Shown piece after piece: positions 15,019 through 24,939 of a stretch of 64,000 nucleotides of DNA (the first letter of the stretch is position 1; each line of letters begins with the position of its first letter). Both the position numbers and the translations under genes were made by a program. This DNA comes from Azospirillum oryzae (GTDB lineage: Bacteria > Pseudomonadota > Alphaproteobacteria > Azospirillales > Azospirillaceae). A model generated the notes under the pieces. That model was given only the letters and a program-made list of their open reading frames with translations. It had not been told where the DNA came from and made no database searches. Location: positions 186,001 to 250,000 of the forward strand of contig NZ_FXAK01000009.1 in the NCBI RefSeq assembly GCF_900177515.1, in the 5' to 3' direction.

Positions 15019-16299
15019 ATGTCGTCCGAGATTTCCATAGAAGCCCTGCTGACGCGTCGAAAGAAGGGGCACAGCCTGGAGGCCCCGTTCTATACCAGCG
15101 AGGAGATCTTCAAGCTGGACATGGAGATCATCTTCGGTCGCCACTGGCTGCATGTGGGTGTGGAACCGGACGTGGCGGAGCCGGGCGACGTGATGGTGGT
15201 GGATATCGGCAAGACCTCCGTCATCGTCATGCGCGACGACGACATGGAGCTGCGCGCCTATCACAATGTCTGCCGCCATCGCGGCGCGCGCATCATCCTC
15301 CAGGAGAAGACCTCGGTCGGCAATCTGGTCTGCAGCTATCACCAGTGGACCTACGGCCAGGACGGTGAGCTTCTGTTCGCCGAGCATATGGGCAACGACT
15401 TCGACCGCAAGTGCCGGAACCTGAAGAAGGTGCATATCCGGTCGGTTGGCGGCCTGATCTTCATCTGCCTGGCGGAAGAGGCGCCGGACGACATCGACCG
15501 CATGGCGGCGGTCATCGAGCCCTACATCCTTCCGCACGATCTGAAGAACTGCAAGATCGCCAAGACGGTGGACCTGATCGAGAAGGGCAACTGGAAGCTC
15601 ACGATGGAGAACAATCGTGAATGCTACCACTGTGTCGCCAACCATCCGGAACTGACCATCCCGCTCTTCGAATACGGCTTCGGCTTCGCCCCCGACGGCA
15701 CCAATCCGAAGCGGATGGAGCATGCCGCCAAGTACGACGCGCTGGTGCAGACCTGCCACACCGGCTGGGAAGCGGCCGGTTTCCCCAGCCGCGAGGTCGA
15801 GCATCTGACCGACACCACCGGTTTCCGCGCCGAGCGCCTGCCGCTGGACGGCGCCGGCGAGGCCCACACCAAGGACACCCGCAGCGCTTCCAAGAAACTG
15901 CTGGGCTCGATCACCGAGCGCAAGCTGGGCGCCCTGTCCTTCTGGACCCAGCCGAACTCGTGGAACCACTTCATGAGCGACCACATCGTCACCTTCTCGG
16001 TGTTCCCGCTCGGTCCCGACCGCAACCTGCTGCGCACCCGCTGGCTGGTCCACAAGGACGCGGTCGAGGGCGTCGACTATGACCTGAACCGCCTGACCGA
16101 GGTGTGGGAAGCGACCAACCAGCAGGACGCCGATCTGGTCGAGATCTCGCACAGCGGCGCCCTCAGCCCCGCCTACGAGCCGGGTCCCTATTCGCCCTAC
16201 ACCGAGCCGCTCGTGGAGAAGTTCACGGAATGGTACGTCGGCCGCATGTCCGAGCATCTGCTGGGCAAGCAGGCGCCGGTGAGTGTCGCCGCGGAATGA
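15019..16299 (+). CDS. gbcA: glycine betaine monooxygenase, Rieske oxygenase subunit
   Basis: 426 aa. Rieske [2Fe-2S] ligands C85, H87, C105 and H108 (CRHRGA and CSYHQW). The mononuclear iron site is marked by NRECYHCVANHP at 199-210, with H204 and H209. Length and context match GbcA of Pseudomonas. With GbcB it oxidatively demethylates glycine betaine to dimethylglycine, releasing formaldehyde. It is followed by gbcB with a hairpin in the 84-base gap, and a GlxA-type regulator lies further on. Stachydrine demethylase is related, but the dgc and betaine transport neighbours favour GbcA. Confidence 0.92.
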   Translation: MSSEISIEALLTRRKKGHSLEAPFYTSEEIFKLDMEIIFGRHWLHVGVEPDVAEPGDVMVVDIGKTSVIVMRDDDMELRAYHNVCRHRGARIILQEKTSVGNLVCSYHQWTYGQDGELLFAEHMGNDFDRKCRNLKKVHIRSVGGLIFICLAEEAPDDIDRMAAVIEPYILPHDLKNCKIAKTVDLIEKGNWKLTMENNRECYHCVANHPELTIPLFEYGFGFAPDGTNPKRMEHAAKYDALVQTCHTGWEAAGFPSREVEHLTDTTGFRAERLPLDGAGEAHTKDTRSASKKLLGSITERKLGALSFWTQPNSWNHFMSDHIVTFSVFPLGPDRNLLRTRWLVHKDAVEGVDYDLNRLTEVWEATNQQDADLVEISHSGALSPAYEPGPYSPYTEPLVEKFTEWYVGRMSEHLLGKQAPVSVAAE

Positions 16300-16311
16300 T
16301 GTGACCCCCGA

Positions 16312-16344
16312 GGCGATCCCGGCAATCAAACCGCCGGGATCGCC
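16312..16344 (+). promoter_or_regulatory. intercistronic hairpin between gbcA and gbcB
   Basis: Perfect 12-bp inverted repeat GGCGATCCCGGC (16312-16323) and GCCGGGATCGCC (16333-16344) with a 9-base loop and no T run. It is likely an mRNA-stabilising or partial attenuation element that sets gbcA expression above gbcB. Confidence 0.6.
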
Positions 16345-16383
16345 CGCTGTGACGCCTCAGGGTTCAGGGCTCAAGATAGAGAG

Positions 16384-17493
16384 ATGACGATGCAGCAGGA
16401 TGCGGCTCCGCCTCCGGTTCGGGATTGGGATCCGGAAATCGACGACACGCTGGTGTGCCGGGCGGTGCGGGACGAGACGCATGACGTGAAGACCTTCGTC
16501 TTCGCGCCGCGGAACCCCTGCCTGTTCCGGTTCAAGCCGGGTCAGTTCATCACGCTGGAATTGCCCATCGGCGGCGGGATCATTCACCGCAGCTACACCG
16601 TCTCCTCCTCCGCCGCGCGGCCGCACCGGCTCTCGATCACCGTCAAGCGCGTGCCCGGCGGCCCGGTGTCGAACTGGCTGCACGACACGCTGAAGCCGGG
16701 CGACACCATCCGCGCGGTCGGTCCCCTCGGCGAATTCACGCCGGGAGACACCGGGACTCCGCGCAAGTTCCTGTTCCTGTCCGGCGGCAGCGGCGTCACG
16801 CCCCTGATGTCGATGACCCGGACCTTCGACGACCTGGGCGAGGATCACGACATCGTCTTCGTCCATGCCGCCCGCACGCCTGCCGACATCGTCTTCCGGC
16901 GCGAACTGGACGCGCTGACCGGTCCCGGTCGCCGCCTGCGCGTCGCCCATGTGTGCGAGGGCATCGGCACCGAATCCCATTGGGCCGGCTTCACCGGCCG
17001 GCTGTCGCTGCCGATGCTCGGGATGATCGCTCCGGACTTCAAGGAGCGGGAGGTCTATGTCTGCGGCCCAGGCCCCTTCATGAAGGCGGTGCGCGCCTTC
17101 CTGGAGGACGGTGGCTTCGACATGAGCCGCTACCATCAGGAAAGCTTCAATTTCGAGGAACTGACGGCCGAGCTTGCCGCGGGAGAGCCGTCGGCACCGT
17201 CCGCACCGGCCCCGGTGGCAGCGCCCATGGACGGCTTCCGCGTCGAATTCGCGAAGACTGGCAGGGTGTTCGCCTGCCCGCCGGACATGGCCGTGGCGGA
17301 CGCGGCATCGGCCGCCGACGTCCGGGTTCCGACCTCCTGCTCGCGCGGGATGTGCGGGACCTGCAAGACGAAGTTGATTTCCGGTACGGTGGAAATGAGC
17401 CACACCGGCGGCATCCGCAAACGTGAAATCGACCAGGGGTTGATTCTGCTCTGCTGCAGCCGTCCGACCAGTGATCTGGTGATAGAGCGTTAG
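16384..17493 (+). CDS. gbcB: glycine betaine monooxygenase, reductase subunit
   Basis: 369 aa with three parts: an FAD-binding barrel (HRSYTVSSSA near residues 76-85), an NAD(P)-binding domain (FLSGGSGVTPLMSM near 136-149) and a C-terminal plant-type [2Fe-2S] ferredoxin with C319, C324, C327 and C357 or C358. This is the class of reductase that feeds electrons from NADH to GbcA. Two methionines at codons 1 and 3 could each start. It is co-directional with gbcA. Confidence 0.92.
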   Translation: MTMQQDAAPPPVRDWDPEIDDTLVCRAVRDETHDVKTFVFAPRNPCLFRFKPGQFITLELPIGGGIIHRSYTVSSSAARPHRLSITVKRVPGGPVSNWLHDTLKPGDTIRAVGPLGEFTPGDTGTPRKFLFLSGGSGVTPLMSMTRTFDDLGEDHDIVFVHAARTPADIVFRRELDALTGPGRRLRVAHVCEGIGTESHWAGFTGRLSLPMLGMIAPDFKEREVYVCGPGPFMKAVRAFLEDGGFDMSRYHQESFNFEELTAELAAGEPSAPSAPAPVAAPMDGFRVEFAKTGRVFACPPDMAVADAASAADVRVPTSCSRGMCGTCKTKLISGTVEMSHTGGIRKREIDQGLILLCCSRPTSDLVIER

Positions 17494-17601
17494 AATCATC
17501 GCCAACGAATTGTCTTCCGGGGAGCTGGCGGTTGACGCTAGCATCCCGAAGGACGGGTCACGGCCGTCTGCCTCGGGCCGTGGGACTGGGAGGGTATCCT
17601 G

Positions 17602-18756
17602 GTGGGGAAGACAGTGGAATATCGCCGTTTCGGCGGTAGCGGTCCCGCACCCCGGCAGGAGGAACGCGCGCTGTTGTCGGTCGGGTTCATCCTGACCAAC
17701 AACTTCACGTTGACGGCGCTTGCCCCCTTCATCGACGCGCTGCGGCTGGCGGCCGACGAGGGCGACCGGTCGCGCCAGATCCGCTGCCGCTGGACGATCA
17801 TGGGATCGCGGGCGGAGCCGGTGATGTCCAGTTGCGGCATCGGCGTCGCCCGCTGGGAACCGCTGACCGATCCCCGCCGCTTCGACTATGTGGTCGTGGT
17901 GGGCGGGCTGCTGCACGCCGGTCCGCAGCTGGATGACGAGACGCTGGCCTATCTGCGCGCCGCGGCATCCTATGGCGTGACCCTGGTCGGCGTTTGCACC
18001 GGCAGCTTCGTGCTGAGTCGCATCGGCCTGATGAAGAACCGGCGCTGCTGCGTCAGCTGGTATCATCACCGCGATTTCATCGAGGAATTCCCCGATCTGG
18101 TGCCGGTGGCCGACCAGCTTTACGTGGTGGACCGCGACCGCATCACCTGTTCGGGCGGCGCCGGGGTGGCGGATCTGGCCGCCTTCCTGATCGAGCGCCA
18201 TCTGGGCCGCGCCACCGCCCAGAAAACCATGCACATCTTGCTGATCGACAAGGCGCGTCCCGCCAGCCAGTCGCAACCGCAGCCGCCGACGGTGGTGGAA
18301 ATCACCAACGACCGCGTCCGCCGCGCGCTGCTGCTGATGGAGCAGCACATCAGCGATCCGCTGTCGGTGGAGGAGATCGTCCGCCGCCTGAACGTCAGCA
18401 CCCGCCAATTCGAGCGGCTGTTCCGGCTGGCCGTCGGCACCAGCCCGGCCACCTACTACCGCACGCTGCGCCTGCGCTACGGCCACTGGCTGCTGCGCAA
18501 CACCAAGCGTTCGGTCACCGCCATCGCGAACGAGGCCGGCTTCGCCGACTGCGCCCATTTCTCCCGCCAGTTCCGCGAACTGTTCGGCATATCGCCGTCC
18601 GAAGTGCGCCGCACCGCCGAGCCGGATGCGGAAGCCGATCCGCATCTCTCGCCTCTCGCCGCTTTCCGGCGCACCAACGGCGACTCCCTGCTGCCCGACC
18701 GCCGCCTGTTCGAAGACCCGGCGCCGACAGCCCACGAGGGGGTGGCGACGGAGTGA
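17602..18756 (+). CDS. GlxA-type AraC-family regulator
   Basis: 384 aa from a GTG with GGGAGGG upstream. The N-terminal DJ-1/PfpI-like amidotransferase-fold domain (about residues 25-210) includes VGVCTGSFVLSRIGLM at the nucleophile-elbow position. The C-terminal AraC DNA-binding domain spans about 235-335 (IVRRLNVSTRQFERLF). It is of the same architecture as GbdR but less like Pseudomonas GbdR than the protein at 44355-45374. Position between gbcB and dgcA indicates control of betaine catabolism; its effector could be dimethylglycine, betaine or a related amine. Confidence 0.88.
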   Translation: MGKTVEYRRFGGSGPAPRQEERALLSVGFILTNNFTLTALAPFIDALRLAADEGDRSRQIRCRWTIMGSRAEPVMSSCGIGVARWEPLTDPRRFDYVVVVGGLLHAGPQLDDETLAYLRAAASYGVTLVGVCTGSFVLSRIGLMKNRRCCVSWYHHRDFIEEFPDLVPVADQLYVVDRDRITCSGGAGVADLAAFLIERHLGRATAQKTMHILLIDKARPASQSQPQPPTVVEITNDRVRRALLLMEQHISDPLSVEEIVRRLNVSTRQFERLFRLAVGTSPATYYRTLRLRYGHWLLRNTKRSVTAIANEAGFADCAHFSRQFRELFGISPSEVRRTAEPDAEADPHLSPLAAFRRTNGDSLLPDRRLFEDPAPTAHEGVATE

Positions 18757-18830
18757 CAGGGGTAGCGATGCTCCCAATTTTCCTAAAGAATTCAATTATC
18801 TGACGCACCGGCGTCGCATCGTTCCGCTCC

Positions 18831-18857
18831 TGTCGCAAAAAGGTAATTCCCGGTCGC
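18831..18857 (+). promoter_or_regulatory. putative operator, TGTCGCAAAA type (dgcA promoter)
   Basis: TGTCGCAAAA at 18831-18840, with a second GTCGC at 18853-18857, 21 bases (about two helical turns) after the first GTCGC. It lies 70-96 bases before dgcA. Identical decamers precede gbcA and lie between mptG and fhcB. Confidence 0.5.
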
Positions 18858-18926
18858 GGGGGGCAACGCGACAATCGCGCCGATGGTGAATTCTTGGCAG
18901 GCTCAATACTGGGGATCGTTCCTGCC

Positions 18927-20972
18927 ATGTCCTCACCCGCCGAAGCCCTTCTGAAGCCTCTGCAGATCAAGCATTTGACGATCCGTAACCGCGTGATGAG
19001 CACCAGCCACGCGCCGGGTTACGGGTCCGAAGGCAAGCCGAAGGAACGCTATCAGCTCTACCACGAGGAAAAGGCCAAAGGCGGCATCGGTCTGACGATG
19101 TTCGGCGGCTCCTCCTCCGTCGCGGTGGACAGCCCGGCGGCGCCGTGGAACCAGATTTCCGTCGCCGACGACAGCGTGATTCCCTTCTTCCGCGAATTCT
19201 CCGACCGGGTGCACCGCCATGGCGCGGCGCTGATGATCCAGCTGACCCACATGGGCCGGCGCACCCGCTGGGACACCGAGAATTGGCTGCCCACCGTCTC
19301 CGCCTCGGCCGCGCGCGAACCGGCGCACCGCAACACGCCGAAGGAGATGGAGGATTTCGACTTCAAGCGGATCATCGCCAGCTATGCCGCCGCCGCCCGC
19401 CGCTGCAAGGAAGGCGGGCTGGACGGGTTCGAGCTGTCGGCCGCCCACGGGCATCTGATCGACCAGTTCTGGAGCCCCTCGGTCAACCGGCGCACCGACA
19501 AGTATGGCGGCAGCCTGGAAAACCGCATGCGCTTCGGCATCGAGGTGTTCGAGGCGATCCGCGCCGAGGTCGGCGACGATTACATCGTCGGCATGCGCAT
19601 GTCGGGAGACGAGCTGATCGACGACGGCCTCAGCCATGAGGACTGCATCGCCATCGCCCGCACCTACGCCGAACGCGGGCTGATCGATTTCGTCAACGTG
19701 CTGGGCGGGCAGGCGCGCGATCATCTCGCGCACGCCATCTCGCTGCCCAACATGTCCTTCCCGGTCGCCCCCTTCCTGCATCTGGCCAGCGGCATCAAGC
19801 GCGAGGCCGGCATCCCCGTCTTCCATGCCCAGCGCGTGACCGACCTCGCCACCGCCGCCCGCGCGGTGGAGGAAGGCCATGTCGACATGGTCGCCATGAC
19901 CCGCGCCCACATCGCCGACCCCCATCTGGTACGCAAGCTGATGGAGGGGCGGCTGGACGACGTGCGGCAGTGCGTCGGCGCCGGCTATTGCATCGACCGC
20001 ATCTATGTCGGCGGCGACGCGCTGTGCATCCAGAACGCGGCCACCGGGCGCGAAAGCACCATGCCGCATGTGATCCCGAAGGCGGAGCGCAAGCGCCGCG
20101 TGGTCGTGGTCGGCGGTGGTCCCGGCGGCCTGGAAGCCGCCCGCGTCTGCGCCGAGCGCGGCCATTCGGTCGTGCTGCTCGAACGCAATGCCGCCCCCGG
20201 CGGCCAGATCGGCATCGCCGCCAAGGCGACCTGGCGCGAAGCGATGAGCGGGATCACCCGCTGGCTGTCCCAACAGGTCACCAAGCTGGGCGTCGATGTC
20301 CGCCTTGGGGTGGAGGCCGACCGCGCCGCCGTGGAGGCCGAGAATCCCGACGTGGTGATCCTCGCCACCGGCGGCCGGCCCAACCGCGGCGACTTCAAGG
20401 GCGCCGATCTGGCGGTGTCGACCTGGGATGTCCTGACCGGGGTGGTGGAGCCGACGGGGACCGTCCTGATGTATGACGGAACCGGCCAGCATCACGGCGC
20501 CTCCTGCGCCGAATTCATGGCCAAGCGCGGCGCGCTGGTGGAGATCGCCACCCCCGACCGCATGATCGCGGAAGAGGTCGGCACCACCAACCAGCCGATT
20601 CACCTGCGCGAGCTGTACAAGTTGAACGTGGTGATGACCACCAACCACCAGCTCGTGGAAATCTATCCGGAGGGCAACCGCCGCGTCGCCGTCCTGCGCA
20701 ACGAATACACCCACGAGGAGGAGGAGCGGCTGGTCGACCAGATCGTGGTGGAGCTGGGCACGCTGCCCAACGACGGCCTCTATTTCGATCTGAAGGACCA
20801 TTCGCTGAACCACGGCCAGACCGATCTCGACAGCCTGATCGCCGGCCGGCCGCAGCCGGTGCAGGCCAACGGCCATGGCGGCTATACGCTGCACCGCATC
20901 GGCGACGCGGTGGCCGGCCGCAACATCCACGCCGCCATCTACGACGCAGCACGCCTCTGCAAGGACATCTGA
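18927..20972 (+). CDS. dgcA: dimethylglycine demethylase subunit A (OYE-like flavoprotein)
   Basis: 681 aa from the ATG at 18927. The N-terminal FMN-binding TIM barrel (about 1-340) of the 2,4-dienoyl-CoA reductase/trimethylamine dehydrogenase group is followed by a [4Fe-4S] cysteine cluster region (CVGAGYCIDRIY and the following DALCIQN) and a C-terminal FAD/NAD domain with VVVVGGGPGGLEAARV. Same architecture as DgcA of Pseudomonas, which with DgcB converts dimethylglycine to sarcosine and formaldehyde. First gene of a long plus-strand run dgcA-dgcB-etfA-etfB-proV-proW. Confidence 0.9.
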   Translation: MSSPAEALLKPLQIKHLTIRNRVMSTSHAPGYGSEGKPKERYQLYHEEKAKGGIGLTMFGGSSSVAVDSPAAPWNQISVADDSVIPFFREFSDRVHRHGAALMIQLTHMGRRTRWDTENWLPTVSASAAREPAHRNTPKEMEDFDFKRIIASYAAAARRCKEGGLDGFELSAAHGHLIDQFWSPSVNRRTDKYGGSLENRMRFGIEVFEAIRAEVGDDYIVGMRMSGDELIDDGLSHEDCIAIARTYAERGLIDFVNVLGGQARDHLAHAISLPNMSFPVAPFLHLASGIKREAGIPVFHAQRVTDLATAARAVEEGHVDMVAMTRAHIADPHLVRKLMEGRLDDVRQCVGAGYCIDRIYVGGDALCIQNAATGRESTMPHVIPKAERKRRVVVVGGGPGGLEAARVCAERGHSVVLLERNAAPGGQIGIAAKATWREAMSGITRWLSQQVTKLGVDVRLGVEADRAAVEAENPDVVILATGGRPNRGDFKGADLAVSTWDVLTGVVEPTGTVLMYDGTGQHHGASCAEFMAKRGALVEIATPDRMIAEEVGTTNQPIHLRELYKLNVVMTTNHQLVEIYPEGNRRVAVLRNEYTHEEEERLVDQIVVELGTLPNDGLYFDLKDHSLNHGQTDLDSLIAGRPQPVQANGHGGYTLHRIGDAVAGRNIHAAIYDAARLCKDI

Positions 20973-21009
20973 CACCTCCGCCCCCGCCACGCGACAGGAG
21001 CCGTTCGAC

Positions 21010-22935
21010 GTGATCGCCACCGCTCTTACCACCGTCGTCCTTGCCGTCCTCGCCATCGGCGCGGCATTGGCCGCTTGGCAGTCACGGCGTTGGCTCGCCG
21101 GCCGGCCGGCGACGGTCGGTGTGGTCGCCGGATTGCGCGCCCTGCCCGGCCGTTATCTGGTCGATGTTCACCATGTGGTGGGGCGGACGCCGTTCAACGC
21201 CCGGTTCCATGCTTTGGCTGCCGGTGGCTTCCTTGCGGCGATCGGGCTGCTGGTGGCGATGGGCGTCGGCCTTGCCGGCTGGCGCATCGTCTGGCTGCTG
21301 CTGGCCGTCGTGCTGGCGGCAATGCTGGCGGGATCGCTGATGGTCTGGCATCGCCGCCGCGTGGTTCGTCCGCGCGAGCTGTCGCAGGGCCGCTTCGCCC
21401 GCCTTCCGGTGTCGCTCCTGGGCTTTTCCGCCTGCCTGCTGGTGGTGTCTCTCGATCAGTCGTTGGGCGGCGTGATGCCGGAGGCGCTGGCCCTGGTCCT
21501 GGTCGCGATCGCCGGACTGGCATTGGCCGATCTGGTGTGGGGCGTGTGGAAGGGGCCGCTGAAGCACGCGGTGCATGGGGCGCTGCATCTGGCCTTCCAC
21601 CCGCGCCCGGCCCGCTTCCACGACGGCAAGGGGCGCGACACCGGGCTGAAACCGCTGCCGCTCGCTCCGGCGGAGGATGCCGGTCTTGCCGAGCCGGGCG
21701 CGCTGGGCGTTGAACGTCCGGTCGATTTCGCCTGGAACCGGCTGCTCGGCTTCGACGCCTGCGTCCAGTGCGGGCGGTGCGAGACGGCCTGCCCGGCCTA
21801 TGCCGCCGGCCTGCCGCTGAACCCGAAGAAGCTGGTGCAGGACTTGGTCGCCGCCATGGACAGCCAAGCCAGCGACGCCGCCTATGCCGGCAATCCCCAT
21901 CCGGGTCGCGGCGTCGGCAATGCCCATGGCGGAGCGGCCCTGCCGCTGATCGGGCCGGATGCGATGATCCATCCCGACACGCTGTGGTCCTGCACCACCT
22001 GCCGCGCCTGCGTGCAGGAATGCCCGATGATGATCGAGCATGTGGACGCCGTCGTCGACCTCCGCCGCTTCCAGACGCTGGAACTGGGCGCCACCCCCGG
22101 CAAGGCCGCCGTCATGCTGGAGGAGCTGCGCGCCACCGACAATCCCGGCGGCCGTGCGCTCTCCCGCCGCTGGGACTGGGCGGCCGACCTGTCGCTGCCC
22201 CGACTGCCGGCCGGCGGCTTCTGCGACACGCTGCTGTGGGTCGGCGACGGCGCCTTCGACCTGCGGGTCCAGCGCTCGCTGCGGGCATTGGTGGTGCTGC
22301 TGCGCCGCGCCGGGGTGGACTTCGCCGTACTGGGTGACGAGGAGTTGGACTGCGGCGACGTCGCCCGCCGGCTGGGCGACGAGGCGACCTTCCAGTCGCT
22401 GGCCACCCGCAACGTGGCGACGCTGAACGCCCGCCGCTTCAACCGCATCGTCACCGCCGATCCCCACGCGCTGCACACGCTGCGCAACGAATATCCGGCC
22501 TTCGGTGGCAACTGGACCGTGGTCCATCACACCGCCCTGCTGCTGGAGCTGATCACCAATGGCGCGCTGACCGTAACCCGTCCGGTCGGGCGCAGCGTCA
22601 CCTTTCACGACCCTTGCTATCTCGGCCGCTATAACGGCGAGATCGAGGCGCCGCGCGCCCTGCTGGACGCCATCGGGGTGGAGCGCCGGGAGATGCTGCG
22701 CTCCGGCCTGCGGTCGAGCTGTTGCGGCGGCGGCGGCGGCGCCCCGCTGACCGACGTGTCGGGCGAACGCCGCATCCCCGACGTCCGCATGGAGCATGTC
22801 CGGGAGACAGGCGCCTCGATGGTCGCCGTCGCCTGCCCCAACTGCGCCTTGATGCTGGAAGGCGTCGTCGGTCCCCGGCCGGAGGTGGCGGAGATTGCCG
22901 AACTGGTGCTCGCCGCGACGGAGACCGCCCGATGA
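21010..22935 (+). CDS. dgcB: dimethylglycine demethylase subunit B (membrane Fe-S protein)
   Basis: 641 aa from the GTG at 21010 (AGGAG upstream). About four to five membrane helices in the first 190 residues, then two [4Fe-4S] motifs, CVQCGRCETACPA and CTTCRACVQECPM, and C-terminal CCG-type heterodisulfide-reductase-like motifs (SCCGGGGGAPL, CPNCALML). It presumably moves electrons from DgcA and the ETF into the membrane. The downstream etfA start overlaps its stop (ATGA), showing coupling. Confidence 0.9.
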   Translation: MIATALTTVVLAVLAIGAALAAWQSRRWLAGRPATVGVVAGLRALPGRYLVDVHHVVGRTPFNARFHALAAGGFLAAIGLLVAMGVGLAGWRIVWLLLAVVLAAMLAGSLMVWHRRRVVRPRELSQGRFARLPVSLLGFSACLLVVSLDQSLGGVMPEALALVLVAIAGLALADLVWGVWKGPLKHAVHGALHLAFHPRPARFHDGKGRDTGLKPLPLAPAEDAGLAEPGALGVERPVDFAWNRLLGFDACVQCGRCETACPAYAAGLPLNPKKLVQDLVAAMDSQASDAAYAGNPHPGRGVGNAHGGAALPLIGPDAMIHPDTLWSCTTCRACVQECPMMIEHVDAVVDLRRFQTLELGATPGKAAVMLEELRATDNPGGRALSRRWDWAADLSLPRLPAGGFCDTLLWVGDGAFDLRVQRSLRALVVLLRRAGVDFAVLGDEELDCGDVARRLGDEATFQSLATRNVATLNARRFNRIVTADPHALHTLRNEYPAFGGNWTVVHHTALLLELITNGALTVTRPVGRSVTFHDPCYLGRYNGEIEAPRALLDAIGVERREMLRSGLRSSCCGGGGGAPLTDVSGERRIPDVRMEHVRETGASMVAVACPNCALMLEGVVGPRPEVAEIAELVLAATETAR

Positions 22936-24164
22936 CCACTCCTCCGACCATCCGCCGCCGTGTCGATCCCCGCGCCGAACGCGCCGCCCGCACAATCCTG
23001 ACGGGCCAGCGCCCGCGCCTGCTGCGGCTGCCGGTCGCTGCCACGACGAATGAACGCCGCCGCGACCCGCGCGCCATCCGCGACGCCGCCCTGGTCCAGC
23101 ACCACCCGCGCCCACGCTACGATTGGACGCGCGACGCGGCCTCCGCCGGCATTGCTCCGATGATGGGCGCCGCAATTGCCGCTGCCCCTGCGCCCCCGCT
23201 GCAGGTGATCGCCGAGCCGGCCTATCTCATCCTCGCCATGCTCGACCGCCCCGGCGGTGAGGTCAGCGAGCATGACCGGCAGGTGATCGCCGCCGCCCGC
23301 CTACTGGCCGACGCCGGTGGCGGTGCAGTGGTGACCGTCTCAACAGGTTCGGGCGAGGCGCTGGCGGTGGCCGGGTCCGACCGCCATGTCGCCCTGCCCG
23401 ACGGCTGGGCCGACGATTACGTGCCGGAACGGCGCGCCGCCGCCGCTTCGGCGCTGATGGAGGCGCTGTCCCCCCGCCACATCCTGTTCCCGGACAGCCC
23501 GGACGGTGCCGATGTCGCACGGCGGGTCGCGGCGGCGGCGGGAGAGCGGCTGTTCGCCGGCGTGCAGAGCCTCGGCCCCGACCGGGCGACCCGGCAGTCG
23601 GCCGGCGGGTCGCTGGAGACCGGCCACCGCCCCACCCGGCTGATGACGGTGGCGGCGGACGCCTTCGCCCCTCTCGACGGCGTGCGGCACGAGGCCCGGC
23701 CGCTGGACCTCGCCGCTCCGCAGACGGCCGGGGAGGAGGTTCTGCCCCGCCTGGGCGGAGCCCGCCGGCTGTCCGTCGATCCCGACGCCCTGTCGCTGTC
23801 GGAGACCGACTTCATCCTCAGCGCCGGCAATGGCGTGACCGACTGGGGGAGCTTCGCCGAGCTGGGCGAGGCGCTGGGCGCCACCCGCGCCGGCAGCCGC
23901 GTGGTCTGCGATGCCGGCCATCTGCCGCGCGAACGGCAGGTCGGCGCCTCCGGTACGGTGGTCAGCGCCCGTTGCTACCTCGCCTTCGGCATCGCCGGCG
24001 CGCCGCAGCATCTTCAGGGCATCACCGGCGTCCGCCACGTGATCGCCATCAACACCGACCTCCACGCCGAGATGATCAAGCGGGCCGACCTGTCCATCGT
24101 CGCCGATGCGCAAGCCGTCATGCCCGCCTTGATCCGGCTCATCCGGGAGCGCCGTCATGCATAA
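22932..24164 (+). CDS. etfA: electron transfer flavoprotein alpha subunit, Dgc-associated
   Basis: 410 aa from the ATG overlapping the dgcB stop. An unusual Arg-rich N-terminal stretch of about 95 residues precedes the ETF alpha domain. The C-terminal FAD domain carries DAGHLPRERQVGASG and SARCYLAFGIAGAPQH, the family hallmark. It pairs with the next gene and would accept electrons from DgcA. It overlaps etfB by 8 bases. Confidence 0.88.
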   Translation: MTTPPTIRRRVDPRAERAARTILTGQRPRLLRLPVAATTNERRRDPRAIRDAALVQHHPRPRYDWTRDAASAGIAPMMGAAIAAAPAPPLQVIAEPAYLILAMLDRPGGEVSEHDRQVIAAARLLADAGGGAVVTVSTGSGEALAVAGSDRHVALPDGWADDYVPERRAAAASALMEALSPRHILFPDSPDGADVARRVAAAAGERLFAGVQSLGPDRATRQSAGGSLETGHRPTRLMTVAADAFAPLDGVRHEARPLDLAAPQTAGEEVLPRLGGARRLSVDPDALSLSETDFILSAGNGVTDWGSFAELGEALGATRAGSRVVCDAGHLPRERQVGASGTVVSARCYLAFGIAGAPQHLQGITGVRHVIAINTDLHAEMIKRADLSIVADAQAVMPALIRLIRERRHA

Positions 24165-24939
24165 TGTCGCCGTGCTGCTGTCCATCGGCCGCCATCCGGT
24201 ATCCGGACGCGCCCGGCGTGCCGCCACCGACGCGCAGGCGCTGGAGATGGCACTTGCATTGCGCCCGCGGCGGCTGACGGCGATCCATGCCGGCCCGGCC
24301 ACCGACACCGAGGCGCTGCGCGCCTATCTCGGCATGGGGCTGGAGCGGCTGACGCTGCTGACCTTGCCGGAGGGAACCGATCCGATCGAACCGCTGATCG
24401 CCCATCTGCGCCAGTTCGATCCATCGGTGGTTTTGACCGGACGTCAGGCGGAGGACGGCGAGGGCAGCGGCATGCTGCCTTATCTGATCGCCCGCGGTCT
24501 CGATGCCGCCGTCGTACCGGATGTGGTGAGGATCGGCCCTACCAACGCGCCGGACGCAATGGCGGGCGCGGCGGACCTCGTTCAGGCGCTGCCACGCGGA
24601 CAGCGGCGGGCGCTGACCGCCACCGGCCGCTTTGTGGCGACCATCCATCCTTCCGCCCCGCCCGCCCGCGCCTCGGCATTCGGCCCGGCCCGGCGGGGCG
24701 TCATCGAGCCGGTGGCGGCCCAGGCGACCGCCGACCTCTTCCTGTCGGACTGTGAGCATCGGCCTTGGCGACCAAAGCCCAAGCTGATGCGAGTGAAGCG
24801 CGGCGGCTCGGCCCTCGACCGGCTGAAAGCGGCGACCGAGAGCAAGAGCGGAAAAGGCCAACTGCTGGTCAACCCGACAGCCGAAGCGGGAGCGCTGGCC
24901 ATTTACGACAGCCTAGTCGAACAGGGAATGCTTCCATGA
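24157..24939 (+). CDS. etfB: electron transfer flavoprotein beta subunit, Dgc-associated
   Basis: 260 aa, ETF beta fold with the hinge motif VLTGRQAEDGEGSGMLPYL near residues 91-109. The C-terminal part resembles the ETF beta homologues found next to dgcAB in pseudomonads rather than housekeeping ETF beta. Together with etfA it links dimethylglycine demethylation to the quinone pool (inference from family and position). Confidence 0.86.
   Translation: MHNVAVLLSIGRHPVSGRARRAATDAQALEMALALRPRRLTAIHAGPATDTEALRAYLGMGLERLTLLTLPEGTDPIEPLIAHLRQFDPSVVLTGRQAEDGEGSGMLPYLIARGLDAAVVPDVVRIGPTNAPDAMAGAADLVQALPRGQRRALTATGRFVATIHPSAPPARASAFGPARRGVIEPVAAQATADLFLSDCEHRPWRPKPKLMRVKRGGSALDRLKAATESKSGKGQLLVNPTAEAGALAIYDSLVEQGMLP

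Noticed and set aside
16357..18795. 812-codon minus-strand open frame
   Set aside because: Antisense to gbcB and the GlxA-type regulator, both of which have clear catalytic or DNA-binding motifs. No similarity recognised.
18933..21056. 707-codon minus-strand open frame
   Set aside because: Antisense to dgcA; His/Gly/Ala-rich shadow translation.
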